The notes below the pieces were generated by a model, which worked only from the letters and a program-made list of their open reading frames with translations, had not been told where the DNA came from and did not search any database. 64,000 nt of DNA from an uncultured Lachnospiraceae bacterium (lineage in GTDB: Bacteria; Bacillota; Clostridia; Lachnospirales; Lachnospiraceae): assembly GCA_947630925.1 (NCBI GenBank), contig CANRJM010000004.1:1-64000 (forward strand), read 5' to 3'. A program made the position numbers and the translations under genes. The number at the start of each line of letters is the position of its first letter. Position 1 is the stretch's first letter. Below, one piece after another: positions 45,114 through 54,771 of this stretch.

Positions 45114-45251
45114 TCGAATTACCAGATATCTTTTTTCTAAAAAAGATTGCATTCATCTGCATTTCTGCTTATACTAAAAAAGTGCGGTTGTCCCATATAT
45201 TTCCGTATATAGAAAGCCGCATCGTATTACATGGTTAGGAGGATTTTAAAA

Positions 45252-46478
45252 ATGAAGGAAAAAGTAATTCTTGCCTATTCCGGCGGGCTTGACACAACTG
45301 CAATTATTCCATGGTTAAAGGAAAACTTTGATTATGAGGTAATCTGCGTCTGTATTGACGTCGGACAGGAAAGCGAACTGGACGGATTAGAGGAAAGGGC
45401 GATTTCCTGTGGCGCTGCAAAGCTGTATATTGAAGATGTTACGGATGAATTTTGCGACGAATATGTTGTTCCATGTGTTCAGGCAAACGCCATCTATGAG
45501 AATAAATATCTTCTGGGTACTTCCATGGCGCGTCCGCTGATTGCGAAAAGACTAGTGGAAATTGCCCGTATGGAGGGGGCGACAGCTATCTGCCATGGTG
45601 CGACCGGAAAGGGAAATGATCAGGTTCGTTTTGAACTTGGCATCAAAGCGTTAGCTCCGGATATCAAGATCATTGCTGCATGGAGAAATGATTTATGGAC
45701 GCTGGATTCCCGCGAATCTGAAATTGAATACTGCAAACAGCACGGCATTGATCTGCCGTTTTCAGCAGATAACAGCTACAGCCGTGACAGAAATCTATGG
45801 CATATCAGCCATGAAGGGCTGGAACTGGAAGATCCTGCAAACGCACCGGATTATGACCATCTTTTAGTACTTGGCGTAACGCCGGAAAAAGCGCCGGAAG
45901 AGGGCGAAGTCGTTACCATGACCTTTGAAAAGGGAGTTCCAAAGTCTGTCAACGGCAAGGAAATGAAGGTATCGGATATTATCCGTACATTGAATCAATT
46001 AGGCGGTAAGCATGGCATTGGCATTATCGATATTGTCGAGAACCGTGTTGTCGGGATGAAATCCCGCGGCGTCTATGAAACGCCAGGTGGAACCATTTTG
46101 ATGGAAGCACATCAGCAGTTAGAGGAATTGATCCTTGATCGCGATACGTATACCGCCAAAAAGGATATGGGCAATAAATTCGCCGATATTGTATATGAGG
46201 GAAAATGGTTTACTCCTCTTCGCGAAGCAGCGCAGGCCTTTATTGAGTCAACACAGAAATATGTCACAGGCGAAGTTAAGTTTAAACTTTACAAAGGAAA
46301 TATTATTAAAATGGGGACAACGTCGCCATATTCTATTTACAGCGAATCCATTGCATCCTTTACAACCGGCTCTCTGTACGACCATAAAGATGCAGAAGGT
46401 TTTATCAATTTGTTTGGACTGTCTTCGAAGGTACGCGCCATGAAGCAGGGGCCTTTTGTAGAATTAAAGAAAGATTAA
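45252..46478 (+). CDS. argG: Argininosuccinate synthase
   Basis: Joins citrulline and aspartate with ATP. 408 residues from ATG 45252, preceded by AGGAGG at 45237-45242. The PP-loop [15 protein letters not shown] is at ~9-23; [30 protein letters not shown] and [21 protein letters not shown] follow. argH is not adjacent; downstream there are only terminator hairpins. Confidence 0.97.
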   Translation: MKEKVILAYSGGLDTTAIIPWLKENFDYEVICVCIDVGQESELDGLEERAISCGAAKLYIEDVTDEFCDEYVVPCVQANAIYENKYLLGTSMARPLIAKRLVEIARMEGATAICHGATGKGNDQVRFELGIKALAPDIKIIAAWRNDLWTLDSRESEIEYCKQHGIDLPFSADNSYSRDRNLWHISHEGLELEDPANAPDYDHLLVLGVTPEKAPEEGEVVTMTFEKGVPKSVNGKEMKVSDIIRTLNQLGGKHGIGIIDIVENRVVGMKSRGVYETPGGTILMEAHQQLEELILDRDTYTAKKDMGNKFADIVYEGKWFTPLREAAQAFIESTQKYVTGEVKFKLYKGNIIKMGTTSPYSIYSESIASFTTGSLYDHKDAEGFINLFGLSSKVRAMKQGPFVELKKD

Positions 46479-46530
46479 AAAAGGGCAACGTCAGCACGTT
46501 GCCCTAGCAAGAAATGCTTCGCATTTCTTG
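46474..46530 (+). terminator. First hairpin pair after argG
   Basis: AGGGCAACGT (46482-46491) pairs with ACGTTGCCCT (46496-46505) around CAGC; immediately after, CAAGAAATGC (46508-46517) pairs with GCATTTCTTG (46521-46530) around TTC. The first lies 4 bases past the argG stop. A T run follows at 46555-46561. The 30 bases at 46474-46503 recur at 46568-46597. Confidence 0.75.
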
Positions 46531-46567
46531 TTGGTGTACCGCTATGTTTTCGCAATTTTTTATCATA

Positions 46568-46621
46568 ATTAAAAAAGGGCAATGTCAGCACGTTGCCAGG
46601 GCAAAACGCTGGTTTTGCCCT
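46568..46621 (+). terminator. Second hairpin pair before maf (near copy of the first)
   Basis: A near-exact copy of 46474-46503 (one base different) forms GGGCAATGT/ACGTTGCC, and AGGGCAAAAC (46598-46607) pairs with GTTTTGCCCT (46612-46621) around GCTG. It ends 4 bases before the maf stop and could terminate transcription from both sides. Confidence 0.75.
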
Positions 46622-46624
46622 TTC

Positions 46625-47230
46625 TTATTGTTTTAACGAAAGAGCCCGCAGTTTCTGTACTGTTAGACAGACCGGCAAGCCCACAACGTTATAAAAATCT
46701 CCCCGGATTCCTTTGATGTATGCTGCAAATGCCCCTTGAATCCCATATGCGCCCGCTTTATCCATTGGCTCTCCGGTTGCGATATAGCCCCAAATTTCTT
46801 CTTCTGTCATGGGTACAACTTCAACCAGAGTTTCTTCGTGAAAGGTATCACAAAAAATCTGTCCATCCGACACTCTCTTTGCTAATGTGACGCCTGTATA
46901 TACCTGATGTTTCTTTCCCTGCAGGCTGTTAAGCATGGCAAACGCTTCTTCTTTATCCAGAGGTTTTCCTAAAATCTGACCCTCTCTTGCAACGACAGTA
47001 TCTGCACCAATGACAAGGACAGTGTCGTGCGTATCTGCCGGAATCTGCTTCATTCCTTCCAGCGCTTTTCTTCGGGACAATTCTTCAACTGCAAGCGCCG
47101 GGTTGGTTTCCGTTATTGTTTCGTCCGCATTGACGGGCATAACTTCATAAGGGATTCCCACCTGTTCCAAAAGCTCCCGGCGTCTTGGCGACGCCGAAGC
47201 AAGAATAATCCGATCCATCTTTCTGCTCAT
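46625..47230 (-). CDS. maf: Maf family nucleotide pyrophosphatase
   Basis: 201 residues, a house-cleaning pyrophosphatase acting on dTTP/UTP or modified nucleotides. Motifs: ILASASPRRRELLEQVGIPY (~9-28), IGADTVV (~73-79), LGKPLDKEEAFAMLNSLQGK and DKAGAYGIQG with IKGIRGDFYNVVGLPV. AAAGGAGA precedes ATG 47230. It is the last gene of the LTA-synthase run. Confidence 0.95.
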   Translation of the reverse strand: MSRKMDRIILASASPRRRELLEQVGIPYEVMPVNADETITETNPALAVEELSRRKALEGMKQIPADTHDTVLVIGADTVVAREGQILGKPLDKEEAFAMLNSLQGKKHQVYTGVTLAKRVSDGQIFCDTFHEETLVEVVPMTEEEIWGYIATGEPMDKAGAYGIQGAFAAYIKGIRGDFYNVVGLPVCLTVQKLRALSLKQ

Positions 47231-47266
47231 GTTGCAAATCTCCTTTGCAGGCAGTCCATCTGCCGT

Positions 47267-47995
47267 CTATTGATTGGTATGCAAAAATGTATTTCGCATC
47301 AATGCCGGTTCTGTCTCAATATGCGCATAATCATTAAACCGATCCAAAAAAAATGCATGTTTTTCTTCGTCATAGTGTATCTGAGTAATGCTGCAGTTTT
47401 CCAGGGAGGTGCCAAACAGCAGACGTCTGCTAAAATCTCCGCCAAACAACACACATAAAAGAATGCGGATGATACCGCCATGGGTAACGACTGCAATGTG
47501 CTGTTCCTTTCTTTCCAGCCATTCCTGCACTACCGGCATCACACGTTCCATGACCATAGCCCCATTTTCCCCATCCGGATAACACATATCTTCTACCGGG
47601 ACAAAAAAATCTCCTGTAAAACGTTCCATAGTCTCAGGTATTCCGCTTGCCTTGTGCTTTTTTCTATCCTTAAACAACTGTAATTGCCTTTGATAATATT
47701 CCCTGTAAAATGCCTTTACAACGGCGTCCTCTTTTCCGGTCAGAGAGCCGAAATCAATTTCTGCCAATCCCTTGCGAATCCGATGTCCGGCTATGATCTG
47801 CTTCCTGTCTGCAAACGCAATTTTCCCCGTTTCTACTGCGCGGATCAGGTTGCTGGTATATAGCGCATCTATCGGATATTTCTGCATTCGCTTTCCCAGT
47901 AACGACGCCTGTAAACGGCCTTCCTTTGAAAGGGGTACATCTACATTACAATCTGTACTGTTTTGTCTGCCATGACGTATCAAATAAATAATCAT
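47267..47995 (-). CDS. Histidine phosphatase family protein
   Basis: 242 residues of the phosphoglycerate mutase-like branch 2 fold: YLIRHGRQ (nucleophile H8), LSKEGRLQASLLGKRM, TSNLIRAVETGKIAF, GLAEIDFGSLTGKED and AVVTHGGIIRILLC (second His). Substrate not predictable from sequence; members include alpha-ribazole, fructose bisphosphate and phosphoglycerate phosphatases. It overlaps the preceding DUF1266 gene by 4 bases. Confidence 0.9.
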   Translation of the reverse strand: MIIYLIRHGRQNSTDCNVDVPLSKEGRLQASLLGKRMQKYPIDALYTSNLIRAVETGKIAFADRKQIIAGHRIRKGLAEIDFGSLTGKEDAVVKAFYREYYQRQLQLFKDRKKHKASGIPETMERFTGDFFVPVEDMCYPDGENGAMVMERVMPVVQEWLERKEQHIAVVTHGGIIRILLCVLFGGDFSRRLLFGTSLENCSITQIHYDEEKHAFFLDRFNDYAHIETEPALMRNTFLHTNQ

Positions 47996-48894
47996 TTTTC
48001 TGTATCCTTTTTTGCCTTTGTCTCTTTGCCCGCTGCTTCTTTTAATATGGTTTGGTATGAAATGCCGTTTATCGGAATAATGTCGGATGAAAACAAAGTA
48101 TCATCATACAAAAGATTTTCCTCTGTCTGTTCTTTTTTCAATTTTTCATAAACCGTTTTACGATTGAAATAATCGCTGCCGCTTGCGTTTCTGTCTATAT
48201 TTGCATACAGGCAATAGCCATCCAGCCAATTATTTTGTACTTCGTCCCATGACTTGAATTTTTTCCGAAGCCGTTTGGCAGCCGGTTCTATCAGAGCCTG
48301 CGCTTCCTCTGCATTTAAATAGCCTGCTACATATCCCCACTGGACCAGATGGGCTATTCGGCACATATCCCACGCAAGCAGCCCTTTTTTCTTCCACGTT
48401 TTCCAGTTATATTGTATGAGCTTATAGTGGCGGAGAATATCGCCGGATAACTGTTTCATTGCAGTTTTTAACTGTTTTTTTTGCAGAGCATTCATTTCTC
48501 CCGCTTCCTTTTGATATTCCTTTCGATCTCCCTGCTGTAACAGAAGTTTGATCTGTGCAATCAAATCAATACGGCTGTTGATATTCCAGCTTTTTGCTAA
48601 AATATTTGCCGCCCCTTCCTGATTGTCCTTTGTATTCGGATAACCTCCAAAATAATATGGATCACCGTCATTTAAATAAAACAGGACAGATCCCATTGCC
48701 CTTGTCCATTTTCCAAGATTGGATACGGTATTCTCCTCTTGATTATATTGTACCTGTGCCGGCGTTGGCGTTGCCTTTTCCTGATTTTGTGGTTTCTTTT
48801 CGGAGCATCCGGAGAATAAAAGAATATTCAGCAGACAAACGCTAAGTATCACTAAGCTCCTTTGAAACAAATCATTACGGTTCTTTCCTGTCAT
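47992..48894 (-). CDS. DUF1266 domain lipoprotein
   Basis: 300 residues with lipobox FSGC (C30). The DUF1266-type core lies at ~85-240: SWNINSRIDLIAQIKLLLQQ, GLLAWDMCRIAHLVQWGYVAGYL, and AKRLRKKFKSWDEVQNNWLDGY. The family is of unknown function. The ends overlap both neighbours (4 and 20 bases), so it is translationally coupled to the SseB-like and phosphatase genes. Confidence 0.82.
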   Translation of the reverse strand: MTGKNRNDLFQRSLVILSVCLLNILLFSGCSEKKPQNQEKATPTPAQVQYNQEENTVSNLGKWTRAMGSVLFYLNDGDPYYFGGYPNTKDNQEGAANILAKSWNINSRIDLIAQIKLLLQQGDRKEYQKEAGEMNALQKKQLKTAMKQLSGDILRHYKLIQYNWKTWKKKGLLAWDMCRIAHLVQWGYVAGYLNAEEAQALIEPAAKRLRKKFKSWDEVQNNWLDGYCLYANIDRNASGSDYFNRKTVYEKLKKEQTEENLLYDDTLFSSDIIPINGISYQTILKEAAGKETKAKKDTEK

Positions 48895-49795
48895 TTTCCG
48901 CTCCTTGTATCAAATTTATTACTGTAGAAAGTTCACTGCCCTCTGCAGGCGCTTTCCCTAAATCGGTATTTTTCCCGTCTTCATGTACTTCAAACAGATG
49001 CGGTTCTGCTTTTGCCCCTACTAAAACAACAGCATAATACCAAAACTGCTCCTGCGTTGTATCCCATGCTAAAAATACGATAGGACAGGTTTTTTCCATC
49101 AGGTATTTTTGAGGCATGGTAATCTGTCCGACCATCAAATCTTCCCGTATATTTAAAAACATACAGTCAAAATCATCTGCCGTATAAGGACAGGCAAGTT
49201 CTGCATCATATAATGTATCATACAGTTCTTTGATATAGTCTCCCTTTTTCTCTATCATTTCTTTCATAAACGCTTCTTTTTTCTCAAACAACTGCTTTGG
49301 CAGAAGAAAAGCCTCCAACTGCTGCCGTTTCATAAAATGATACTGCTGCGGAGAAGCCGTTTTCTGTTCCTGCCCCACTGTACGATTATTTTTATTTGGC
49401 CGCAGTATGATATTATGCGTAAACGGATTTATCACAATTCCAGATAATTTCTTATGCTTCAGGACAAGCTTCATACACTCTGAAAAATCCATATGCAATA
49501 ATAACGGAAAAGCAGGCGCATTTTTGGAACGCCTCATTTCCTCTTCCGAAGTAAAGATTGGTAATACGCTCTCTCCTTCCTTATTTTCCAAAAAACAAGG
49601 CTGCGGATTTGCTCCTTTGGGAAGCGCCTGATTTTTTAACATCTGTCTTAAGATTCCCGGATCTGTATCTTTTGGCATGACCGCCGGAACAATTACTGTA
49701 CTATGTTGGATAGCATCCATAATTTCCTGTGATACCTGTTGGTTCATTTTCTTTTTTATCTTATCCAATGCTGCTTCTATTTCCTTATGATTCAT
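48875..49795 (-). CDS. SseB N-terminal domain protein
   Basis: 306 residues. The SseB-like domain (~30-135) shows HSTVIVPAVMP, then SVLPIFTSEEEMRR, FPLLLHMDFSECMKLV and SGIVINPFTHNIIL. Residues ~155-306 form a second, less conserved part with YLMEKTCPIVFLAWDTTQEQ. Such proteins are widespread in Clostridia, with unknown function. It follows the LTA synthase gene by 12 bases. Confidence 0.8.
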   Translation of the reverse strand: MNHKEIEAALDKIKKKMNQQVSQEIMDAIQHSTVIVPAVMPKDTDPGILRQMLKNQALPKGANPQPCFLENKEGESVLPIFTSEEEMRRSKNAPAFPLLLHMDFSECMKLVLKHKKLSGIVINPFTHNIILRPNKNNRTVGQEQKTASPQQYHFMKRQQLEAFLLPKQLFEKKEAFMKEMIEKKGDYIKELYDTLYDAELACPYTADDFDCMFLNIREDLMVGQITMPQKYLMEKTCPIVFLAWDTTQEQFWYYAVVLVGAKAEPHLFEVHEDGKNTDLGKAPAEGSELSTVINLIQGAENDRKEP

Positions 49796-49807
49796 AACAC
49801 ACCTCTT

Positions 49808-52561
49808 TTATTTTTTATCCGCAATCTGGAATAGGGTTTTCATTTCGTCTTTATCGCTGTCGCTATAATAACCGTATTGTAGCAGTTCATAATTGTCGAG
49901 CAGTTCCTGAACCGCTTTTGGTTTATCTGTATCATATTTATGCCATTTTCCTGAATGATCCATATAACCGTTTACATTCATAACCGGTATCTCTTCGGAA
50001 ACTTTTTCAATATACTGATTGTACAATGGCAATGGAAGACCCGCCTGTTTTAATACCAGATTTTCTATATAATTGTTACTTAAGACAGCGTCCTGTCCTT
50101 CTGGAATATCGTAATTTGCCCATACAATAAACGGCGTTACAAAACGTTTCTGCAAATCTTCAAACGACCAGTCGTTCTGATTCTTACCAAAAATCTCTTC
50201 ATAAAACTCTGTTTCAATAGAAGGCTGATGGTCGCCAAACATACAGATGATAGTCGGCTCATCCGCATGTTTAAAGTAATTGACCAGATACCGGAACGCA
50301 TCATCCGATACCTTGGTTGCAGATAAAAACTCTTTTGCCTCTGCATAGTAGGAACCTTTTACATATACCGGTTCTTTCCAATTCGTATTGGTCAGATATC
50401 CGCCATGATTCTGTATGGTCATATCAAAGACAAACATCGGCGTATCTTTTTTCTTTCCTTCATACAATTCAATGACCTTTTTGTAGCTCTCCTTATCACT
50501 GATATAACGAATGTATTCCGGATTTTTAAAATCATCGATTGTTATAAAACGATCAAACCGCATACTTTGATATGTGTTAATACGGTTCCAGTTTGCACCG
50601 CTGCTTGGATGAACGGCAAACGTACCATATCCCAACGATTTTAAATAGTATGCCATAGAAAAAGTTGTATCATGCATAAACTGCTGATATACATTGCATC
50701 CACTCGGGAAAAACGTCATGGTATTCCCTGTCATTGCCTCAAACTCGGAATTGCTCGTTCCGGCTCCATAAACCGACACATAGTCTTTTCCAAAAATTGT
50801 ATTTTCCTTCAGGCTGTGTATATAAGCAAGAGGATCCCGGTTATAATTTGTTTTCGCAATCAAATCATAATCTGCCAGGCTCTCATTCATAATCAGGATA
50901 ATATTCGGCTTTTTCCCATTTAACGTTTGATTGGTCTTATAATCCCTGTTGGAAGTGATTCTATTTTCCCCTTTGTCCGTTTTCTGTAACAGATCATCAG
51001 AGACAGGCGGTTCTTTTTGAAATTCTTCTAAAATAGAAGCTACCCGCTCCTGTGAATACCCCTCCGGCTTGGAAACGTTGAGATAATGGATATTTAGAAA
51101 GAAATTTAAGTAAAATCCATTGGTCCGGCTGGATGCCACCTTATTCCAGACATTATCCGCAATCTTAAAATTCTCCAAAATCGAAGTATTATATAAAATG
51201 CCAATCACAAGACAGGACGCTGCCGCCGGAATAAGCCGTTTTACCAGTTTTTTCCGCAAATTGCATGTTCTGCTCCTCTCCTTTATGCGGAACAGAAAAA
51301 AGCACCAGATAATGAAAGCGGGCAATGCAACAAATTGCGCCGGCGTTAAGGAGATCTGATAGGTATTTGCAACCTTTGTCGCCGTTCCGATTGCCAGTAA
51401 ATCTCCCGGTAAAAACGGAGTTCCTCGGACATTCATTAATATGAGATTTGTCAGTCCCAACGGAAATAAGATACAGTCCAGAACCAACACGGCAATGCTT
51501 ATATTGGAAAATACAGCATAAAAAAAACCTTCCAATGCCAAAAGAAAAAGCCATGTGAAAATCCATATATTAACGCCCATTCCGGTAAGATTTTCATTCA
51601 GCAGTTCCACCATAAACATAATAAGCAATGGATTCACAAGTATTACGGCAATCCGTATCCATCGGATGACTTTAGGCTCTGTCAGGCACCATTTGACAAA
51701 TTCTTTCAGGGAACGGCTTTTTCTGTTGTTTTTTTTCTTCCATGCCTCATTCCGTGCATCCCTTTTCCGGTTGTTTTTCTCTTTCATGTTGGCATGGGAA
51801 TACCGGATCTTTGCGGACAAACTTTTACTGTGCTTCCTTTTCTCCTGTGCTTTTAACTCTAGTTCCTGCACATGTAATAGCTGTCGTTCCTTCTTTTGCC
51901 TCTTTTTTGCAAACAGAACGCCATATTCTGTAATCCGCTCAAAACAAAGCAAAAACAATGCCGCAAACTCCAGGATTAGCAGTATTAACGGAAAAAGCTG
52001 ACGATAATAATACGTATAGGAAATATTCAGGCACTTTTTATATGTCTGCATTTTTAAGGTAGACATATATGTATTCGGATCGGTACGGTTTGTCGTATTC
52101 AAAGTTGGAATGGTATCATACTGCTTATTCTTTGAACTACAGCTAATCTTAATACAGCAGGTAACGCCTCTTGGAATCGTTACTGTATAATCCATAGGAA
52201 TCCGATAAGAAGCGTTGGGGGTAATATCCTTTACCGGAACCGTTGTTTCATAAACGATATTATTATCTCCATCTGTCATCTGGATATTGAGATTCTCGCC
52301 GACTTCTTTTCTGACAAATGAACCAAAGCTCAAAGAAAATTCTGTTAAAATCACCTTTCTGTCAAACTGAAATTTCTGCCTGACAATCTCTGTCTTATCC
52401 AAAATGCCAATGACTGCACTTCCTGAATTTCCGGCTTCTGTCGTAACCCTCTGACGCGAAACCATAGAACCCGTTAATATGACCTGTAATATTAAAATAA
52501 CAAGAGAAATCAAACAAAAAGCAGTGACTCTCTTTTTTGTAAAGCGAAAATACTTTATCAT
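49808..52561 (-). CDS. LTA synthase family sulfatase with extra N-terminal module
   Basis: 917 residues. The C-terminal half (~535-880) is an alkaline phosphatase-fold enzyme of the LtaS/OpgB group: PNIILIMNESLADYDLI, catalytic T602 in GAGTSNSEFEAMTGN, FVFDMTIQNHGGY and CMFGDHQPSIE. It would transfer phosphoglycerol from lipid or modify glycans outside the cell. The N-terminus is unusual: helix ~11-31, extracellular beta-rich domain ~35-185, helix ~192-212, a very basic cytoplasmic loop ~214-295, then several helices (~298-470). Confidence 0.9.
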   Translation of the reverse strand: MIKYFRFTKKRVTAFCLISLVILILQVILTGSMVSRQRVTTEAGNSGSAVIGILDKTEIVRQKFQFDRKVILTEFSLSFGSFVRKEVGENLNIQMTDGDNNIVYETTVPVKDITPNASYRIPMDYTVTIPRGVTCCIKISCSSKNKQYDTIPTLNTTNRTDPNTYMSTLKMQTYKKCLNISYTYYYRQLFPLILLILEFAALFLLCFERITEYGVLFAKKRQKKERQLLHVQELELKAQEKRKHSKSLSAKIRYSHANMKEKNNRKRDARNEAWKKKNNRKSRSLKEFVKWCLTEPKVIRWIRIAVILVNPLLIMFMVELLNENLTGMGVNIWIFTWLFLLALEGFFYAVFSNISIAVLVLDCILFPLGLTNLILMNVRGTPFLPGDLLAIGTATKVANTYQISLTPAQFVALPAFIIWCFFLFRIKERSRTCNLRKKLVKRLIPAAASCLVIGILYNTSILENFKIADNVWNKVASSRTNGFYLNFFLNIHYLNVSKPEGYSQERVASILEEFQKEPPVSDDLLQKTDKGENRITSNRDYKTNQTLNGKKPNIILIMNESLADYDLIAKTNYNRDPLAYIHSLKENTIFGKDYVSVYGAGTSNSEFEAMTGNTMTFFPSGCNVYQQFMHDTTFSMAYYLKSLGYGTFAVHPSSGANWNRINTYQSMRFDRFITIDDFKNPEYIRYISDKESYKKVIELYEGKKKDTPMFVFDMTIQNHGGYLTNTNWKEPVYVKGSYYAEAKEFLSATKVSDDAFRYLVNYFKHADEPTIICMFGDHQPSIETEFYEEIFGKNQNDWSFEDLQKRFVTPFIVWANYDIPEGQDAVLSNNYIENLVLKQAGLPLPLYNQYIEKVSEEIPVMNVNGYMDHSGKWHKYDTDKPKAVQELLDNYELLQYGYYSDSDKDEMKTLFQIADKK

Positions 52562-52624
52562 AATAAACAGTACCCTCTTTTAAACATAATTATAAAAGCT
52601 ATTCCGTAATAGCACACTCAGATT

Positions 52625-52654
52625 ATCATACTATTTTTCCCTCTGTTTTGTCAA
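52625..52654 (-). promoter_or_regulatory. Promoter of the LTA-synthase-like operon
   Basis: On the - strand TTGACA (52649-52654), 18 base spacer, TATGAT (52625-52630), 64 bases before the start codon. Confidence 0.7.
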
Positions 52655-52677
52655 ACTCCCGCTTTGGCAAAAACAGA

Positions 52678-53550
52678 TTATTTCTTTTCCTCCTCATCCA
52701 GATTGGAAAGTTTCTTTTTTGCCACATTCCAGATATCTTCCTCGGAAGCTGCTTTTTTCTGCTTCTGTGCTTCTTTTTGTCTCTTTTCGTTATCGCCCAT
52801 TTTCTTATAAATCTCTCCCGCAAGCGCTAATGTAATGCCCAGAATCAAAAGTTCCAACATCAGACTGACCAGATGCGGCATCTGATTTGCCTTATAAAAT
52901 CCATTGGGAAGATACATAGCCGTATGTAACAGTATGGCGATACCAAACAGTCTTCCCCGGAGTTTTTCGTTTCGGAAAGCCTGATAGATTAAAATGGATA
53001 ATCCAATTTGAAGGGCAAATAAAAAAATCTCCGAAATCCCGTCTAATACACAGTCAAAGGCTGTTAACGAGGTCAGGGCATCCTGTGTGTCTTCCGGTAT
53101 GAATGCAAATTCCCTGCCTTCATTTAATACCGTTGCCGTAATATAATATTCCAAATTTGTTATTCCAAGCACAATCATGCATTCGATTCCGCCATGGCCA
53201 ATTCCATAGGTAATGGCGGTCTGACGTTCATCATATTTTGTCAGAAAAAAACGAAAAGCAATATAGCGGCCAATCTCCTCAAATACCGCAGTTACAATAC
53301 CTAAATACGCTGCAGTTAAGATACTGTTTGAACGAATTGCTTTGGCAGCAGGATTTGCCATGGAAAGAAAGAAACTATGCGGAACCGTTTCCAAAATTTT
53401 AGCGAATACCAGGAACACAAGAACGCCGGCAAAAGCCGGAAGCAGGCTCTTATGCGTCCGCATCCTCCATGTCAGCAGCACAACGACCGGAAATATAAAA
53501 CTAAGAACCGCTATCTCTAATAAAAAGTTTAAAACGAATGTAGAAACCAT
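52678..53550 (-). CDS. YhfC family intramembrane metalloprotease
   Basis: 290 residues, about seven membrane helices, related to PrsW/CAAX-type proteases. The putative catalytic EE is in AVFEEIGRYIAFRF (~108-121) with GIGHGGIECMIVLG (~136-149) and a third His in LLHTAMY. The C-terminal 50 residues are charged and cytoplasmic. It follows the ABC permease gene by 33 bases. Substrate unknown. Confidence 0.85.
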   Translation of the reverse strand: MVSTFVLNFLLEIAVLSFIFPVVVLLTWRMRTHKSLLPAFAGVLVFLVFAKILETVPHSFFLSMANPAAKAIRSNSILTAAYLGIVTAVFEEIGRYIAFRFFLTKYDERQTAITYGIGHGGIECMIVLGITNLEYYITATVLNEGREFAFIPEDTQDALTSLTAFDCVLDGISEIFLFALQIGLSILIYQAFRNEKLRGRLFGIAILLHTAMYLPNGFYKANQMPHLVSLMLELLILGITLALAGEIYKKMGDNEKRQKEAQKQKKAASEEDIWNVAKKKLSNLDEEEKK

Positions 53551-53583
53551 AACTCTCCTCTTTTCTGGAATTTTATCTGTCGA

Positions 53584-54771
53584 TTAACAGCAGACAATTT
53601 TCTCACTTTGAAATATTTTCGTCAATATAAATACTCCGGCAAAGGTTACCAGAAGATTGGAAACAACCGTAATCAATATTGGAAACGCCTCTGCCTGAAA
53701 CTTAAAGATTGCGGTCATGCAATGTAAACTATTATATAGCGGAATGCAGTAATAATATAATTCCCGGCTGCCATTCCCTCCAAACATTGCCGTCATGCCA
53801 ATTAAAACATTGACAATGACAAGAGGAGCAGCTAACGTCTGCGCCTCCTTGACGCTTTTGGCAAAAGCCGACAATAATGAAACAACCGTTACCATGACCA
53901 GTGCCGATAATATAATAGTGACTGCAAGCAGCACATAATCAGATAATGTATATACTGCCGCACTTCCCACTGTCTCTCCGCTCTGCTTTAACAACGCCGG
54001 CAAAGAAAATATCGTTCCAAGCGTACTGGAAAGACCGCTTAAAACGGCCAAAAAAGATACGGAAAGAATCTTGCCAATGGCAATATCCCGCCTTTTAACC
54101 GGCGTTACAAGAAGTGTTGCAATTGTTCCGCGTTCTTTTTCTCCAGCAATCGATTCCGGCGCAATGGAAAGCGTGCCGGAAAACAAGAAAATCATCAACA
54201 GCATCGGGAGCATGGAAGAAAACAAAACTGCCACAGAATCTTCCTCTGTTGACAGGTCGTATGTTTTCCCGGAAGAATTAATATCAAACTTATTTGTCAT
54301 GCTGCTCTCATAATCGTTAAGCATCTGTGTAGCGCTTTCAAATGCTTCCAAAGAAGAGGAATGGGAAGCATTATAAAAAATATCGACGGACGGCGCGGGC
54401 TTCCCCGATGCGGCCGTATAATCCGCAACCTGTTTTTCAAAATCCTTTGGAAAAACCAGTACCAAATCAATCTTTTGATTGGTCAGATCATTTTTTGCAT
54501 CCGCTAATTTCTTCGTATCCTGTAAAAAATGAATGATTTTAAAGTTTGCGGACTGCAGCTTTTCTTCCAACACATCCGGAAGACCGCTGGCATAACAGGT
54601 AATCTGCGTGTCTTTCCTGCCGTCCAAATCTCCTGCTATAGCGTTACCCATAATATTATATACCAAAAAAATCAGCAGACCGGGCAATATAAGCGTTGAA
54701 AAAACAGTTCTTCTGTCTCCAAAGAAACGTGCCAGTTCTTTTTTAATCATAATATATACTGTATTTTTCAT
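53584..54771 (-). CDS. ABC-2 type transporter permease (NatB-like)
   Basis: 395 residues: membrane helix ~20-42, a large extracytoplasmic domain (~45-180) and five helices from ~183 to 385. LSIAPESIAGEKERGTIATLLVTPV followed by RRDIAIGKIL is the conserved cytoplasmic element of NatB-type exporters. The gene overlaps the ATPase gene by 4 bases. Possibly exports Na+, a drug or a peptide; the substrate cannot be told. Confidence 0.9.
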   Translation of the reverse strand: MKNTVYIMIKKELARFFGDRRTVFSTLILPGLLIFLVYNIMGNAIAGDLDGRKDTQITCYASGLPDVLEEKLQSANFKIIHFLQDTKKLADAKNDLTNQKIDLVLVFPKDFEKQVADYTAASGKPAPSVDIFYNASHSSSLEAFESATQMLNDYESSMTNKFDINSSGKTYDLSTEEDSVAVLFSSMLPMLLMIFLFSGTLSIAPESIAGEKERGTIATLLVTPVKRRDIAIGKILSVSFLAVLSGLSSTLGTIFSLPALLKQSGETVGSAAVYTLSDYVLLAVTIILSALVMVTVVSLLSAFAKSVKEAQTLAAPLVIVNVLIGMTAMFGGNGSRELYYYCIPLYNSLHCMTAIFKFQAEAFPILITVVSNLLVTFAGVFILTKIFQSEKIVCC

